Assembly: GCA_028622995.1 (NCBI GenBank)
Contig: JAJQJQ010000013.1
Location: forward strand, 2,108,001-2,172,000
DNA length: 64,000 bases
Origin: Panagrolaimus kolymaensis
Lineage: Eukaryota; Nematoda; Chromadorea; Rhabditida; Panagrolaimidae
Reading direction: 5' to 3'
Within the stretch, counting starts at the first letter, position 1, and each line of letters opens with the position of its first letter. This document shows, piece by piece, positions 1 through 10,547 of this stretch. The position numbers and the translations under genes are program-made. The notes beneath the pieces were generated by a model, which ran no database searches, was not told the DNA's origin, and saw only the letters and a program-made list of their open reading frames with translations.

Positions 1-155
1 AGAAAAAAATGTTTTATTTGGTAAATGCAATGTTTATTAACCAGTAAAAACAATTTGAAAAATAATAAAAAGGTAAAAGAAAAGGAAAAACAATTTAGAA
101 AAATGGGTAATTTTGCTTCGTCAAATTTTTTTGATTAAAATTTTTTTAAGCAAAA

Positions 156-1485
156 TTAATTTTCCATAGTGATAATTGTTTCAAAATTGGGATTTGCAAC
201 ATTATATGAAAGAATAGCAGCTGAAACTTTAGCAGCACGTTTTTTAGCTTCCTTGGAAGAATGAATAGTTAAAATTAAACCAAAAATTCCGACAATCATA
301 TCCAATACCATTGGCACAAGAGAAACAAAAAATTCTGGAAAGCCTTGCCGACCTTCAAAAATAAATAATTGTTATTTAATATTTTTCTGAAGAAAGAGAA
401 ACTTACTGTCCTTGGAACGATGAAAATTATCCCATATAATAATTGTAACAATTAATAGATCTCTTAATTCATAAAATGCCTGAAACAAACAAAACAACTA
501 AATTTTTTGGGATGTAAATTTATAAAAAACTTACATAGCCAACAATAACCGGAATATAAAGGGTCCATTTTTTAGTTGCAAAAATAAATGCAGGAATAGA
601 AAATAATAATAAAAATACAATAATGCCGTTAATAATAATCAATGGAAAGTTATTTGTATATTGAAAAGTCCATCCAACTATTAAAATCAATGTGGAACAA
701 ACAAAAATATTGTAGAAAAATGTAAGTTTTCGTTGATCGAAATGAGTTTTTGCTATTTTATAATTTTCATTTTTTTCTTTTTGTCGAATTATTTTTCCAT
801 CATTCATTGGAACTAATTTTATTAAAACTTTCTCCATTTTTATTTCTTCCAATTCTTTTTTATATTCGTTGTAAAGATTTGAAGTAAAGAAAAATCCAGG
901 GAAAGCCAAACTAAGCAATGCTGAACTTTCCATGAAAAACATTACATATTCCATTTCAGTGTATTTATCTGAAATAAAAAATTTAATTTAAAATTATTAT
1001 TCTTTGATTTATATCTAATCGCTTGCTTACCTGTTCCATAACTTTCAAAAAATTGAGGGATAAAAAAGCAGATGGTTAGAGAACATCCAATAACAAACAA
1101 TCCTTAAAATAAAAAAATTTAAATATTTTAAATCGAGTTTTTGTCTCCAATTTTTTTGTCTTTAAACAAATGAATTATCAAAGCTTTTAGATTTTAAACA
1201 TTTGAAAAAGTGGTCGATTTGTTAAATAATGCAAGTATAAAAACTTACTAATCCATATTTTCCCCATCGATACAAGTTTGGCCGTTTTAAATAATAAGCA
1301 AAAAGGTTGAATGAAACGAAAACTGCGACAATGGAATTAAAGAAAAAAATTTCCCATTAATAATTTTTGATATTAGATCGATAAACAATATTAAGATAAG
1401 TGCTAACATAAATTTCATAAATTGTAAAAATTATACAAACCAAAAATAGCCATGTTAAAGTTAAATTAAATTTTTGGGCATTCAT
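156..1485 (-). pseudogene. multi-pass membrane protein, copy A (apparently decayed)
   Basis: I do not recognise the family. Exons read on the minus strand from an ATG at 1485-1483 and end with TAA at 158-156. Several hydrophobic stretches are visible: one near the N-terminus (TWLFLVCIIFTIY), one around IVAVFVSFNLFAYYL, one around VIGCSLTICFFI, two in the 954-541 exon and one in the last exon (MVLDMIVGIFGLILTI). The later exons join in frame, through TAT|gtaagt near 535 and A|gtaagt near 408. Two lesions make me call it decayed. The first exon has an in-frame TAA at 1359-1357 with coding-like sequence on both sides. Its phase-0 donor near 1247 also does not match the next acceptor near 1103, which is one base short of the related copy at 9005-9924. 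A shorter product starting at the ATG at 954 remains possible. Confidence 0.55.
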
Positions 1486-1579
1486 TTTGCAGCACACTCG
1501 ATTAAAACAAACCAAAACTCAATGGAAATGAATGAGTTTAGCCAAAAACAAGAAAAATTGGCGCCAAATTTATTTTTCC

Positions 1580-1886
1580 AATGCGTAGTTGATTATAAAT
1601 TTTTTATTAACAATCTCTTTTTTGGCTGCAAGCGGATTGTCACTTCATGACTAATAAAAATAGCTTTCCTTGAGGTTTTCTCAAAACACTTAACCTAAAT
1701 TTGTAGGTAAAAATGCAGACACAATAAAACAAAATTCTCTTAGTTTTCTTTCCCTTCCAAATGCAAAGAATGTTTTTGGAACAGCGAATATGCTAGAATA
1801 AATAAAAATAATGAAATTATTAACAAAAAAATTCATTTTAATTCAAATACATATTTATTTAACTCTTTTACTTATACATACAAAAC
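1580..1886. repeat. 307-bp direct repeat, copy 1 (identical to 3053-3359)
   Basis: This stretch is base-for-base identical to 3053-3359. It lies just downstream of the first cysteine-rich gene, on that gene's 3' side. Beyond its right end the similarity continues into the 3' ends of the genes with scattered differences. It is non-coding as far as I can see. Confidence 0.9.
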
Positions 1887-1933
1887 CCACACAAAAACAA
1901 AATGAGATATCATAGCAATAAAAAGGTTTATCA

Positions 1934-2562
1934 TTAAATTCGAGCACCAAAATACCATCCAAAAAGAACCATTCCAACAGCAATTTTTAAAGCATCGAAT
2001 TTTGAAAGAGCATTGATTCCACTTGTGGTTCCATAAAAATTAATTTTACTTTTTCTACCGCCTGGTTTGGCCTTGCGTACGTCGCATTTGTTATCATCTA
2101 TAAGTTGAGAACGATCAATATCATGTTCTTTAGTCTAAAAATATCGTATGCATATGAAATTAAATAAAAGAAATAACTTACAGCTTCTTCCAATGCTTCC
2201 GCATTACAAACAGGTTCATCACATGTGATATAAACATAATACTTTGAAAACTTTGAATCAGTATTTTCTTTATGGATACAAATATGATCATGATCATAAC
2301 ATCCATATCCACGATACAAGACATTATCAACCACACATTGCCAAGCAGCACATTTACTTTTTTCACAATCCATATAATTGTCAGTCGCTAAAACGATCTT
2401 TTTATTATAAAATTAAACAAGCAATAAAAATAACTTACACAAAAGCCGAGTAGTATAATTCTTTGTTGTACATTGAGCATTAGTTTTACATGGAGTATGT
2501 AAATCACCAAAAATATGACGGAAGATTGAAGCAAAAACAGCCAAAAAAACGACGACTTTCAT
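1934..2562 (-). CDS. small cysteine-rich secreted protein with GPI-like tail, family member 1
   Basis: Three exons (2562-2439, 2387-2182, 2134-1934) give 531 nt, which is 176 residues plus stop. The N-terminus is a signal peptide (MKVVVFLAVFASIF). The mature part is cysteine-rich, with a core CEKSKCAAWQC then a glycine-cysteine pair (GYGC), then C-x-H-K and a CDEPVC motif. The last 20 or so residues are hydrophobic (ALKIAVGMVLFGWYFG) after a small-residue stretch, as in a GPI-anchor signal. The first intron is phase 1 and the second phase 0, as in the other members. The fold could be an ET-module or Ly6-like disulphide domain, but that is a guess from cysteine spacing. Tandem neighbours at 3410-4121 and 4667-5311 are on the same strand. 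Confidence 0.85.
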
Positions 2563-2660
2563 CTTTGAAGAAAAATGAGCGCAAATGAAAAATAATGCGA
2601 TTAGTGCTTTTATATAGAAAAGGAATGCACAAAAATTTATTCAAATTTTTTCCAAACATA
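2563..2660 (-). promoter_or_regulatory. conserved upstream block of the cysteine-rich genes
   Basis: The bases just before the ATG read CTCATTTTT..TCAAAG after TTTCATTTG in members 1, 3 and 4; member 2 has a close variant. Further up, the AGGAATGCA...AAAAATTTATTCAAATTTTTT block is shared between members 1 (about 2620-2650) and 2 (about 4187-4215). The similarity may be a shared promoter or leader, or simply reflect recent duplication. Confidence 0.4.
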
Positions 2661-3052
2661 TTTACTTTTTACAAAAGAAAGAACATTTTACATAATAAGA
2701 AAAAAACTTATAGCAAAATGGAGGCTAAAACTTAGCAGCACAAAAAAGAAAAAGGTTAAAAAACACAAATTTGTTGATAAACATAAAAAAATCGTTTAAT
2801 TAAAAAAAATACCGGCGTTACTTGGAAACTCTTTTTTCTATAAAACTCAATATCTGTAAGAATCGAGAAACCGGCGGACATCGAAATTCACACAAGATCG
2901 TGCCAAAAGTTCTATAAGCAGAATAAAATTCTCCATCGAATTTTAAGAATTTTGAGCTAAAAAAATAAATCTCCGTAATTGTGCATCAAAAATGTTTTCC
3001 TTCAGTGAAAATTTGCATAATACGTTACAAAATTTTTTTTTATTTTTTTTCT
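2661..3052. other. intergenic, nothing recognised
   Basis: AT-rich spacer between the upstream block of member 1 and the second copy of the 307-bp repeat. No coding-like frame, RNA gene or repeat is apparent. Confidence 0.5.
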
Positions 3053-3359
3053 AATGCGTAGTTGATTATAAATTTTTTATTAACAATCTCTTTTTTGGCT
3101 GCAAGCGGATTGTCACTTCATGACTAATAAAAATAGCTTTCCTTGAGGTTTTCTCAAAACACTTAACCTAAATTTGTAGGTAAAAATGCAGACACAATAA
3201 AACAAAATTCTCTTAGTTTTCTTTCCCTTCCAAATGCAAAGAATGTTTTTGGAACAGCGAATATGCTAGAATAAATAAAAATAATGAAATTATTAACAAA
3301 AAAATTCATTTTAATTCAAATACATATTTATTTAACTCTTTTACTTATACATACAAAAC
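3053..3359. repeat. 307-bp direct repeat, copy 2 (identical to 1580-1886)
   Basis: Perfect copy of 1580-1886, on the 3' side of family member 2. Complete identity in non-coding DNA points to very recent duplication or gene conversion. Confidence 0.9.
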
Positions 3360-3409
3360 ACACACACAAACAAAATAAGGTATTAAAGCAATAATAGTAA
3401 AGTTAATCA

Positions 3410-4121
3410 TTAAATACGAGCACCAAAACACCATCCAAAAAGAACCATTCCAACAGCAATTTTTAAAGCATCATTTTTTGAAAGAGCATTGATTCCATTT
3501 GTGGTTGTTGCTGCTCGTTGAGACGAAATTGTTGTTGTTGGTAAAAAAGGTTTTGTACCAAGTCGTTCTCCTTTCTTTCCATTACATTCACCATCCATAA
3601 GTTCAGAACGATTAACTTTACCAAGCTTATTAACCTATAATAATAATAATAATATTAAACACAAAGAGAAAAGGCAAATAAAAAAGCAGATAAAAATACA
3701 ATATAACTTACCGCTTGTTCCAATGCAAGAAATGAACAACTTAATGTTCCACATGTAACATAAGCATAATACTTTGAAAACTTTGAATCAGTTTCATTTT
3801 TGTTAGAGCAAATATTAATATCATTATCACATCCATAAATTTCATACATAACATTATCAACCATACATTGCCAACCAGCACATTTGCCTTCACAATATTC
3901 CAATATAACTAAAAAATAACTTATAAAGGCTTTCAAGAAAACAATAGTTTAAAAAGGCTTAAAAAAATAAAAATAAACTTGCATTCATTAGTCAATAATT
4001 CAGTATAATTCTTTGCAGTACATTTAGCATTCATAATACAATCCTTATAACGTAGTTCATAACTTGAATGACCATAACAAATGATTGAAGCAAAAACAGC
4101 GAAGAAGAAGACGAGTTTCAT
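3410..4121 (-). CDS. small cysteine-rich secreted protein with GPI-like tail, family member 2
   Basis: Three exons (4121-3983, 3908-3712, 3634-3410) give 561 nt, or 186 residues. Signal peptide MKLVFFFAVFASIICYG; cysteine core CEGKCAGWQC, then IYGC, then CGTLSC; hydrophobic GPI-like tail ALKIAVGMVLFGWCFG. It differs from the others by a Thr-rich insertion (about residues 143-160) just before the tail. The first intron only joins in frame if its donor is GC (AAT|GCAAGT, GC at 3982-3981). That choice gives the same phase-1 junction as the other members, whereas the nearby GT gives a stop. The function is unknown, and the place of action is inferred as the outer cell surface. Confidence 0.8.
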
Positions 4122-4394
4122 CTTTGATGGAAATATTGAGAACAAATGAAAAACAAAAATTGCGAATAGTTGCTTTCATTAAAAAAAAGGAATGCAGAAA
4201 AATTTATTCAAATTTTTTACCTAATTTTTTTGCATTTCTTTATGTAAAAAATGATGTCCTTTGTTTTCTTCAAATTATTAGTTGCAGCTTTTAATAACAT
4301 CGTCCCTAAACTTTACATTGTTGGGTATTTATGAATTGGAAATTTTATAAGGTTAAATAAACGGAAAGACTTATCTTCCGAAAATACATATTGA

Positions 4395-4559
4395 TCTAAT
4401 AAAAATTCGAATGGTGCAATCAACAGATCTGAAGCCATAGAATATCTTATTGATAATTATGGCCTTAATTCTATCGCCCTTGAATTAGTTAGACATAAAA
4501 TGATTCACAGATATGCTTTTAGTTTACTGCAACAACAAAAAAAAGGAAAAAGTAAATAA
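4395..4559 (+). pseudogene. coding-like fragment, unrecognised
   Basis: An open frame of 54 codons between in-frame stops, with a protein-like composition (contains AIEYLIDNYGLNSIALELV). Just upstream, 4350-4437, a second frame also looks coding, so the two could be one frame-shifted remnant. No start codon in a good context, signal peptide or splice-joined partner is clear. It sits between members 2 and 3 of the cysteine-rich family on the opposite strand and is unrelated to them. Confidence 0.3.
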
Positions 4560-4666
4560 CACAAGAAGTTGGGTTAAAGCGGCAATCATTTATACAACTT
4601 TTTAACAAACATACAAAACCCACACAAAAACAAAATGAGATATCATAGCAATAAAAAGGTTTATCA

Positions 4667-5311
4667 TTAAATTCGAGCAACAAAAAACCATCCAAAAAGA
4701 ACCATTCCAACAGCAATTTTTAAAGCATCAAATTTTGAAAGAGCATTGATTCAATTTCCATTTGGATCTATTGTTGGAAGAATTTTAGGTTTCTTACCCT
4801 CTCTTTTAGCAAGTTTTGGATCACATTCACCATCTTTAAGTTGAGAACGATCAATGTCATGTCCTTTAACCTATAAAATCCTATATTACATAAGTTGAAA
4901 AGAAATAAACGAAGAAAAAAAAACTTACAGCTTCATCCAATGCATTTAAAGAACAAGCGAGACCATTTTCACATGTAACAGCAGTATAGTACTTTGAAAA
5001 TTTTGGATCAGTATTTTCTTTGTAAGCGCAAATATGATTATCTTCTTCACATGCATGAACACGATACATTACACCATCAACTACACAACGAAATCCAGCA
5101 CAATCACCTTCACATGTGGTAGGAACAAATTTAGCTAAAAAGTAATTATAACATTCGAAACATATATTGATAAAATTAACCCACAATAGAGAAGTTCAGA
5201 ATTATTCTTTGTTGTACATTCACCATTATATCGACATGAAGCAGGACCATAACGCGAATGACCATAACAAATGATTGAAGCAAAAACAGCCAAAAAAACG
5301 ACGAACTTCAT
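4667..5311 (-). CDS. small cysteine-rich secreted protein, family member 3 (premature stop before the GPI tail)
   Basis: Exons 5311-5185, 5134-4929 and 4870-4667. Signal peptide MKFVVFLAVFASIICYG; cysteine core CEGDCAGFRC, then VHAC, then CENGLAC. A TGA at 4753-4751 ends the frame after DPNGN, giving 150 residues. The frame then continues intact through the usual hydrophobic tail (ALKIAVGMVLFGWFF) to TAA at 4669-4667. As written, the protein would keep its signal peptide and all core cysteines but lose the membrane anchor, so it would be secreted. The other explanations are a young pseudogene or a base error. It is closest to member 4 at 60917-61553. Confidence 0.8.
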
Positions 5312-5702
5312 CTTTGACAAAAAATGAGCACAAATGAAAGAAAAAAACAAAATGCCTTGGATTTTTTTACTCAACTAAAAAGACTATGGAAAATCATTTT
5401 TATGCAAAAATAAATCAAATTTTTTCCTTTTCTTTTTTTTTTCGTTTGGTGGGAGCCAAAGTTTTTTTAGTTAATTATCTGAGAATTAAAAGAATAAAAT
5501 AAAAATTTTTACGATGGTTTCTCTTTTTTTTCTTCTAAACAAGCGGCTCTTTTCTTTTGTTTTTTTTTATTTCTTTAAAAAACATTTTTTTTATTGCTGT
5601 ATTTATTCTTTTTTTTGGTCTCAGTCTCAAACATGAAATTTTTTTTTACGAAAAAATACATTGAAAAAAAACAGAATCATACAATAGCAAAAAAAATTGA
5701 GG

Positions 5703-8632
5703 ATGTGGAAAGGTCTGCTTTTTTGGATCCTCGTAATTTTTATCAATGATGGCGGTGGCGTATTTGCTGCTGCTTATGAAATTAATTTAGCTGATTTTTA
5801 TTGCATTGATAAAACTTGGGAATTAGCTGCTCCATGTGGGGAAGCGTTTTGCTATAAAAAGGTTGATCCAGCTACAGTAGAAATTTTTCGACTTTATGGT
5901 GCCATGTATAATTATTGTGGCAAAGTTCAACCTGGCTCTAATTATGTTTCAATTCATTGTTTAAAAGAAGATGAATATTTGCGTAAGGAATTTTATTTTT
6001 TAGTCAATTAAAAAAATAATAACTCCTTCAAATTTTTCCATTAAAATAAACTTTTCTTGGGTCTAAAAAAATAAACAAAAAATATGTTTTTTTAGGAAGA
6101 AAAGGCGCATAAAAAAACGATAAACATTTTGATTTTTTGGTCTCAAAAGGAAAATAATTTAAATATGCACAAATCATAAAAAAGAATTTGATTAAATAAA
6201 ATAAATTAAACAAAAAACACTTTATAATTTTTTTAGGTAAATTTGGACAATTTTGGATTGGTTTATTTATAAATCGTTTTACTCGATGGCATCCAGATGT
6301 AAGTAAGACAAATAAAAAAATCCCTTTCAAAAACATAGTTTTTTTTTGTTAAAATAAAAATATTGTTTTTAAGGGTTATCATTGGTCGGATAAAAGTAAA
6401 ATGGATTATATAAAATTTTGGAAAGGTTCAACCCCACCAAAAGTTGGTGAAGCTCCTCCACAACCCGGTAATCATGGAGGCAATGAAAGAATGATTCAAT
6501 TTAACACTCAACCTGGAGAACTTGGGTGGGGTGATAATATAGATGGATTGGGTCATGCAATGGTATGCAAAATGAAACCATTACTTAAAAATCCAATTAA
6601 AGTTGAGCCTCCTCCTTCCATCATTGTTAATGGAAAACGATGTCTTAAAGGTACAGAAATTTTTTTGTTTTTGGAGGGGCAAAAAGAGATGTCGTCGTGG
6701 AACTTTCAAACTTGTGAAACTAATTTAAAGTCGATTTGATTTCAAATTATTCAAAATAAAAAGTTGTGATTTTGGAATTAAAAATATAGAAAAAAACATT
6801 CCAAAATTTTTAAATCTCAAACAGCTTCACCGAAGCTAAAAAATTATTGATTTCAATCGAAATTTTTTATTTTAACTCAATTTCTTGTTTTCAACAACAA
6901 AAAAATATCTAAAATTTAATAAATTTCATTATTTAATTAAAAAACGCATTTTTCGGATTTTATTTCTGTGAATTTTTTAGTTCAAAAGAGATACTTATTG
7001 ACTCTAAATTTTTTGTATAACAAACTCGAGTCTCTTACGATTGAATTTCCAGCCATTCGACCCGAGAATGGAATTTGAGACACATAATTCTAAAAAATCG
7101 ACACATTCAAGCATGCGCGAAAAAAAATTTCAAAAAAATACCAAAATTAATCTTTATTTGTGATTTTTAGAAACAAAGCGAACAGTAAATAATTCAAAAT
7201 GTCCAGATAAACATTATTTTTTGCATCAACTTCCATATGGTGAAACATATTGTTATCGAACACAAATCACAAGTGGTGCAACAGAAATCGATGAATGGAT
7301 TGAAAATAAACCATGCGCTTCAATTCACCCAAATCTTACGGTTGCGTGTCCACAAAATTTTGATGAAATTGATTTTTTTGGTAAAAAAAATCCAAATTTG
7401 CAAAAAAAAAATTAAAATATTTTTTTATAGGTTTTATGATTTCTGAACCATTTCAAACTGGAATGTATATTCCCGAAAGTGAGCCATATGAAAAAAGTTC
7501 ATATCGATGCATCGATGGAACTAAAACTAATTTCACTCCATGGGCTTCATGGGAACCGTTAAAACCTAAAAACGGTCCAAATCAAATTGTTTATTATTCA
7601 TGGATGAAAGATGTTTGTGGGTTTTTTTATTTTTTAAAAATTCGTAAAAATATGAAAATAAAATTCTTGGAACTTAAAAACCCGCTCCAATGAAAAGGAA
7701 AAAAAACAGTTCCAAATTTTTTTTGGAATTTTAAGATTGGTTTAATAAAAAAAATTTGATTACCAAAACAAAAAATTACTTATTTCCATTTTTTTTCTTC
7801 TCTTTTTTTAGTTTATCACAGTTCAACCAATTCGCAAACATTTCAAGTAATTCGAAATATGATGTGTCGAATGAAAGCTGAACCTTTACTTCCATGTGCC
7901 CCAATTCCTATCCACGATGCATGCGCTACGATTGAAACATATAAATGTCCAAATGGATGGGAAAAAGCTAAAACTTGTGGAGACAAAGTTCAATGTTATC
8001 AAGCTTTTGAAGTTCCACCTAAATTACGAAATTTAAAAGCGTTAACAGAAGATATGTGTGGAAACCATTTTTTTAATGGATCTCAAACCCTTTCAATTCA
8101 TTGTGAAAAAGAAAATGATTTTGTTTGTAAGAAACATAAAAAAAATTTAAATTTTTTTACATAGAAAATCTATGAAAAAATTTTTTTAGATCGATTTTAT
8201 AATTTCGCGATAGGACTTTATGTTCCAGAAAATGAATGCCCGGGAAGAAATAATTGGAAATGGGTTGATGGAACACCCGTGGATTATGTAGGATGGGAAT
8301 TATATCATACTAATAAAATTCAAGCTCCATATAATGATTTCCCCGATTTTAAAATTGCTCAATATCGAGCAGGCGCAGCAGGCAAATATTTTACAACCTA
8401 AATTTTTATTTTTAGTTTTTTTAGTCCTAAAAATAATTTTTTAGATCGTTTTGGATGGGTTGATGGAAGAGGATTTATTAAAATAGTATGTAAAATGCCT
8501 GCAATTAAAATGGATAATGCTAAAAGTTGTCCATCGGAAGTTGAAGTAGAACAACCCCCACCAGCAAATGATCCTCCATCATTTTCAACAGCAACAACTC
8601 CTGAAGTAAACAAAGATACTTGTGAAATTTAA
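5703..8632 (+). CDS. secreted protein with three C-type-lectin-like domains
   Basis: The start at 5703 follows an in-frame TTG; the signal peptide is roughly MWKGLLFWILVIFIN to AAA. About eight exons join in frame: 5703-5981, about 6236-6300, 6374-6649, 7171-7381, 7432-7612, 7812-8128, 8191-8381 and 8445-8632. Three repeats each start with a cysteine-rich segment (for example CPNGWEKAKTCG), contain an IGLY/IGLF or TGMY strand and end with a VCKM or MCRM motif. The third has NNWKWVDGTPVDYVGWE, typical of the C-type lectin core. I see no clear EPN, QPD or WND calcium-sugar motif, so sugar binding is uncertain. The final intron appears to start with GC (8382-8383). The tail is Pro/Thr/Ser-rich. 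Likely extracellular, possibly in recognition or immunity (inference). Confidence 0.8.
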
Positions 8633-9004
8633 AAACAAATGAACTAACGTATATAATTTTTTTTATTGATAAATAATAAAAAAATCTTCAATCAAAAGCT
8701 TTCTTTTTTTTTTATTAATGTTTTTGTTTTAGCTCGTGAGATGAATTTGAGAAATTTTAAAAGACCCACATTTAATAATTTTAAAGCAACTTTGTTTATT
8801 TAAAAAATAATCACAACAAAAATTGGTAATAATAAAAGGGAGCAAAGAAATGTTTTAAAAAGTTCACAAAAATAATGATTGTAGATAAAAAAAACCCAAA
8901 AAAAATAGCAACAACAACAAAAAATTGGATGACTTTGTGAAAAAGAAAGCTGCTATTTTTAAATAAACATTTTCTGGGAACATTAGTTTCTTTTTTGAAA
9001 TTTA

Positions 9005-9924
9005 TCATGTTTTCGTTGTTGGTGATTGTTTTTTCATATTTTTTGCTACAAAAACATTCGATGGAAGAAGAATGGCAGCTGAAACCTTTCCAGCATGTTT
9101 TTTAGCTTCTTTGCAAGATTGAATAGCTAAAATTAAACCAAATATTCCAACCATCATATCCAATAATACTGGGACAAATTGAATTAGAGTGTTTTTCACC
9201 CATCCCCAATCTTAAGAAAATAAAAAGTAATTAAAAGCAATTTTTTTTTAACTATGGGAAATTTCCAACAAAAAAAATGACACTTTAGTCTCGAAAAGAA
9301 GAAAAAAAACTAACGATATTCATTAATAATGAGGAATAATGTAAAATAGAAAGTAAGATAGAAATTTCTTATTTGGAAAATAATCTGAAGAAAATTTTTT
9401 TAGTAAATTTTTATTATTGTATCGATTTATTAAATCGATAGTAACTTACATAACCAACAATAACGGGAATATATAAAGTCCATTTTTTAGTTGCAAAAAC
9501 AAATGCTGGAATTGAAAAAAGGGTCTCAATATTTACCGCTCCGCAAGTGTAATATTATTCCATTGCCGAAAATACCATCCATTTGTTAAAAGTATCATAG
9601 AACTAACAAAAATATTAAAGAAAAATGTATGCTTTTGAAAGTTAAAAACGGTAGTTTTGGCAGTTTCATTTTTGATGTAATAATTATCTGGAGTTAAAAC
9701 AAACCCAGAAATTGCCAAACTAAGTAATGCTAAACTTTTCATTAAAATAATTACGACCCATTGATTATGAAGATCTAAAAAAATATTTAAAAAAAAAATT
9801 GATTTTCAAATCAAATAAAAAAAATATTAAGTGAAAAATTACATTTATCATTTATTCCATAACTATTAATAAATGTAGGAATAAAATGGAATATGGTTAG
9901 GCAACAACCAATGACAAATAAACT
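9005..9924 (-). pseudogene. multi-pass membrane protein, copy B (truncated, frameshifted)
   Basis: Homologous exon by exon to 156-1485. Shared segments include SLFVIGC/LFVIGC, ALLSLA, FSIPAF-FATKKWTLYIP, and VLLDMMVGIFGLILAI followed by KEAKK. The last three exons (about 9503-9450, 9390-9314 and 9210-9005) join in frame. Near 9540-9530 the reading frame must shift to reach the conserved FATKKWT segment, and no usable intron is seen there. No counterpart of copy A's first exon is visible upstream of 9924. The C-terminal tail differs from copy A. It is probably a 5'-truncated pseudogene. Confidence 0.5.
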
Positions 9925-9929
9925 CTTAA

Positions 9930-10547
9930 AATTCAAATATATTATTTTTTTGTTTCGAAATACATTTTTGCCTCTTTTTTATTAGTTATTTCTCTTATAA
10001 AAATTTTTTGAGGAAGAAAGAAGATGCCCCAGGCTCCGATATCTGCATAAAGCAGTATCTGCACGTACCTGCCTTGGATGCAAACAATTTGCAGCCACTG
10101 CCAAAAAGTAGTGATTTTGCAGATAATAAATACTGCATTTTTTTTTTGCGCAGAATCTGCAAAAAACTTTGAAAATTTTTGCTTTAAAAACGTTAATAAT
10201 TTTTAGTTATTGAAATCCATCTTTGAAAAATTTATTTACAAAATTTCCTTTTAAAAAAGCGATTTTGTTTATTTAAATATTCATATTAAGCTTTAATACC
10301 TTTTCCAAAATTTCCTTTTTTGTTAAAAAAAAACCAAACTTATATTTAGATAAGAAAAAGCATAAATGAATGTCCTGTCCTATCTTTTACTGATTACAAC
10401 TAAGCAGCAACGTTTACTGCTTCGATTTCAACATACATGTTTTTTTCTTTTCTTTCAAATAGCTTTTTTTTTATTATTAGCATAGACAACGAAAAAACCA
10501 AAAACCTTTCTTTATTTTTACTTTTTTCTTTATTATTTTTTTAAAAA
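9930..10547. other. intergenic with a TGCA-rich cluster
   Basis: No gene is seen. Positions 10038-10165 hold seven TGCA tetramers, most as CTGCA or TGCAG, in an otherwise AT-homopolymer background. Confidence 0.5.
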
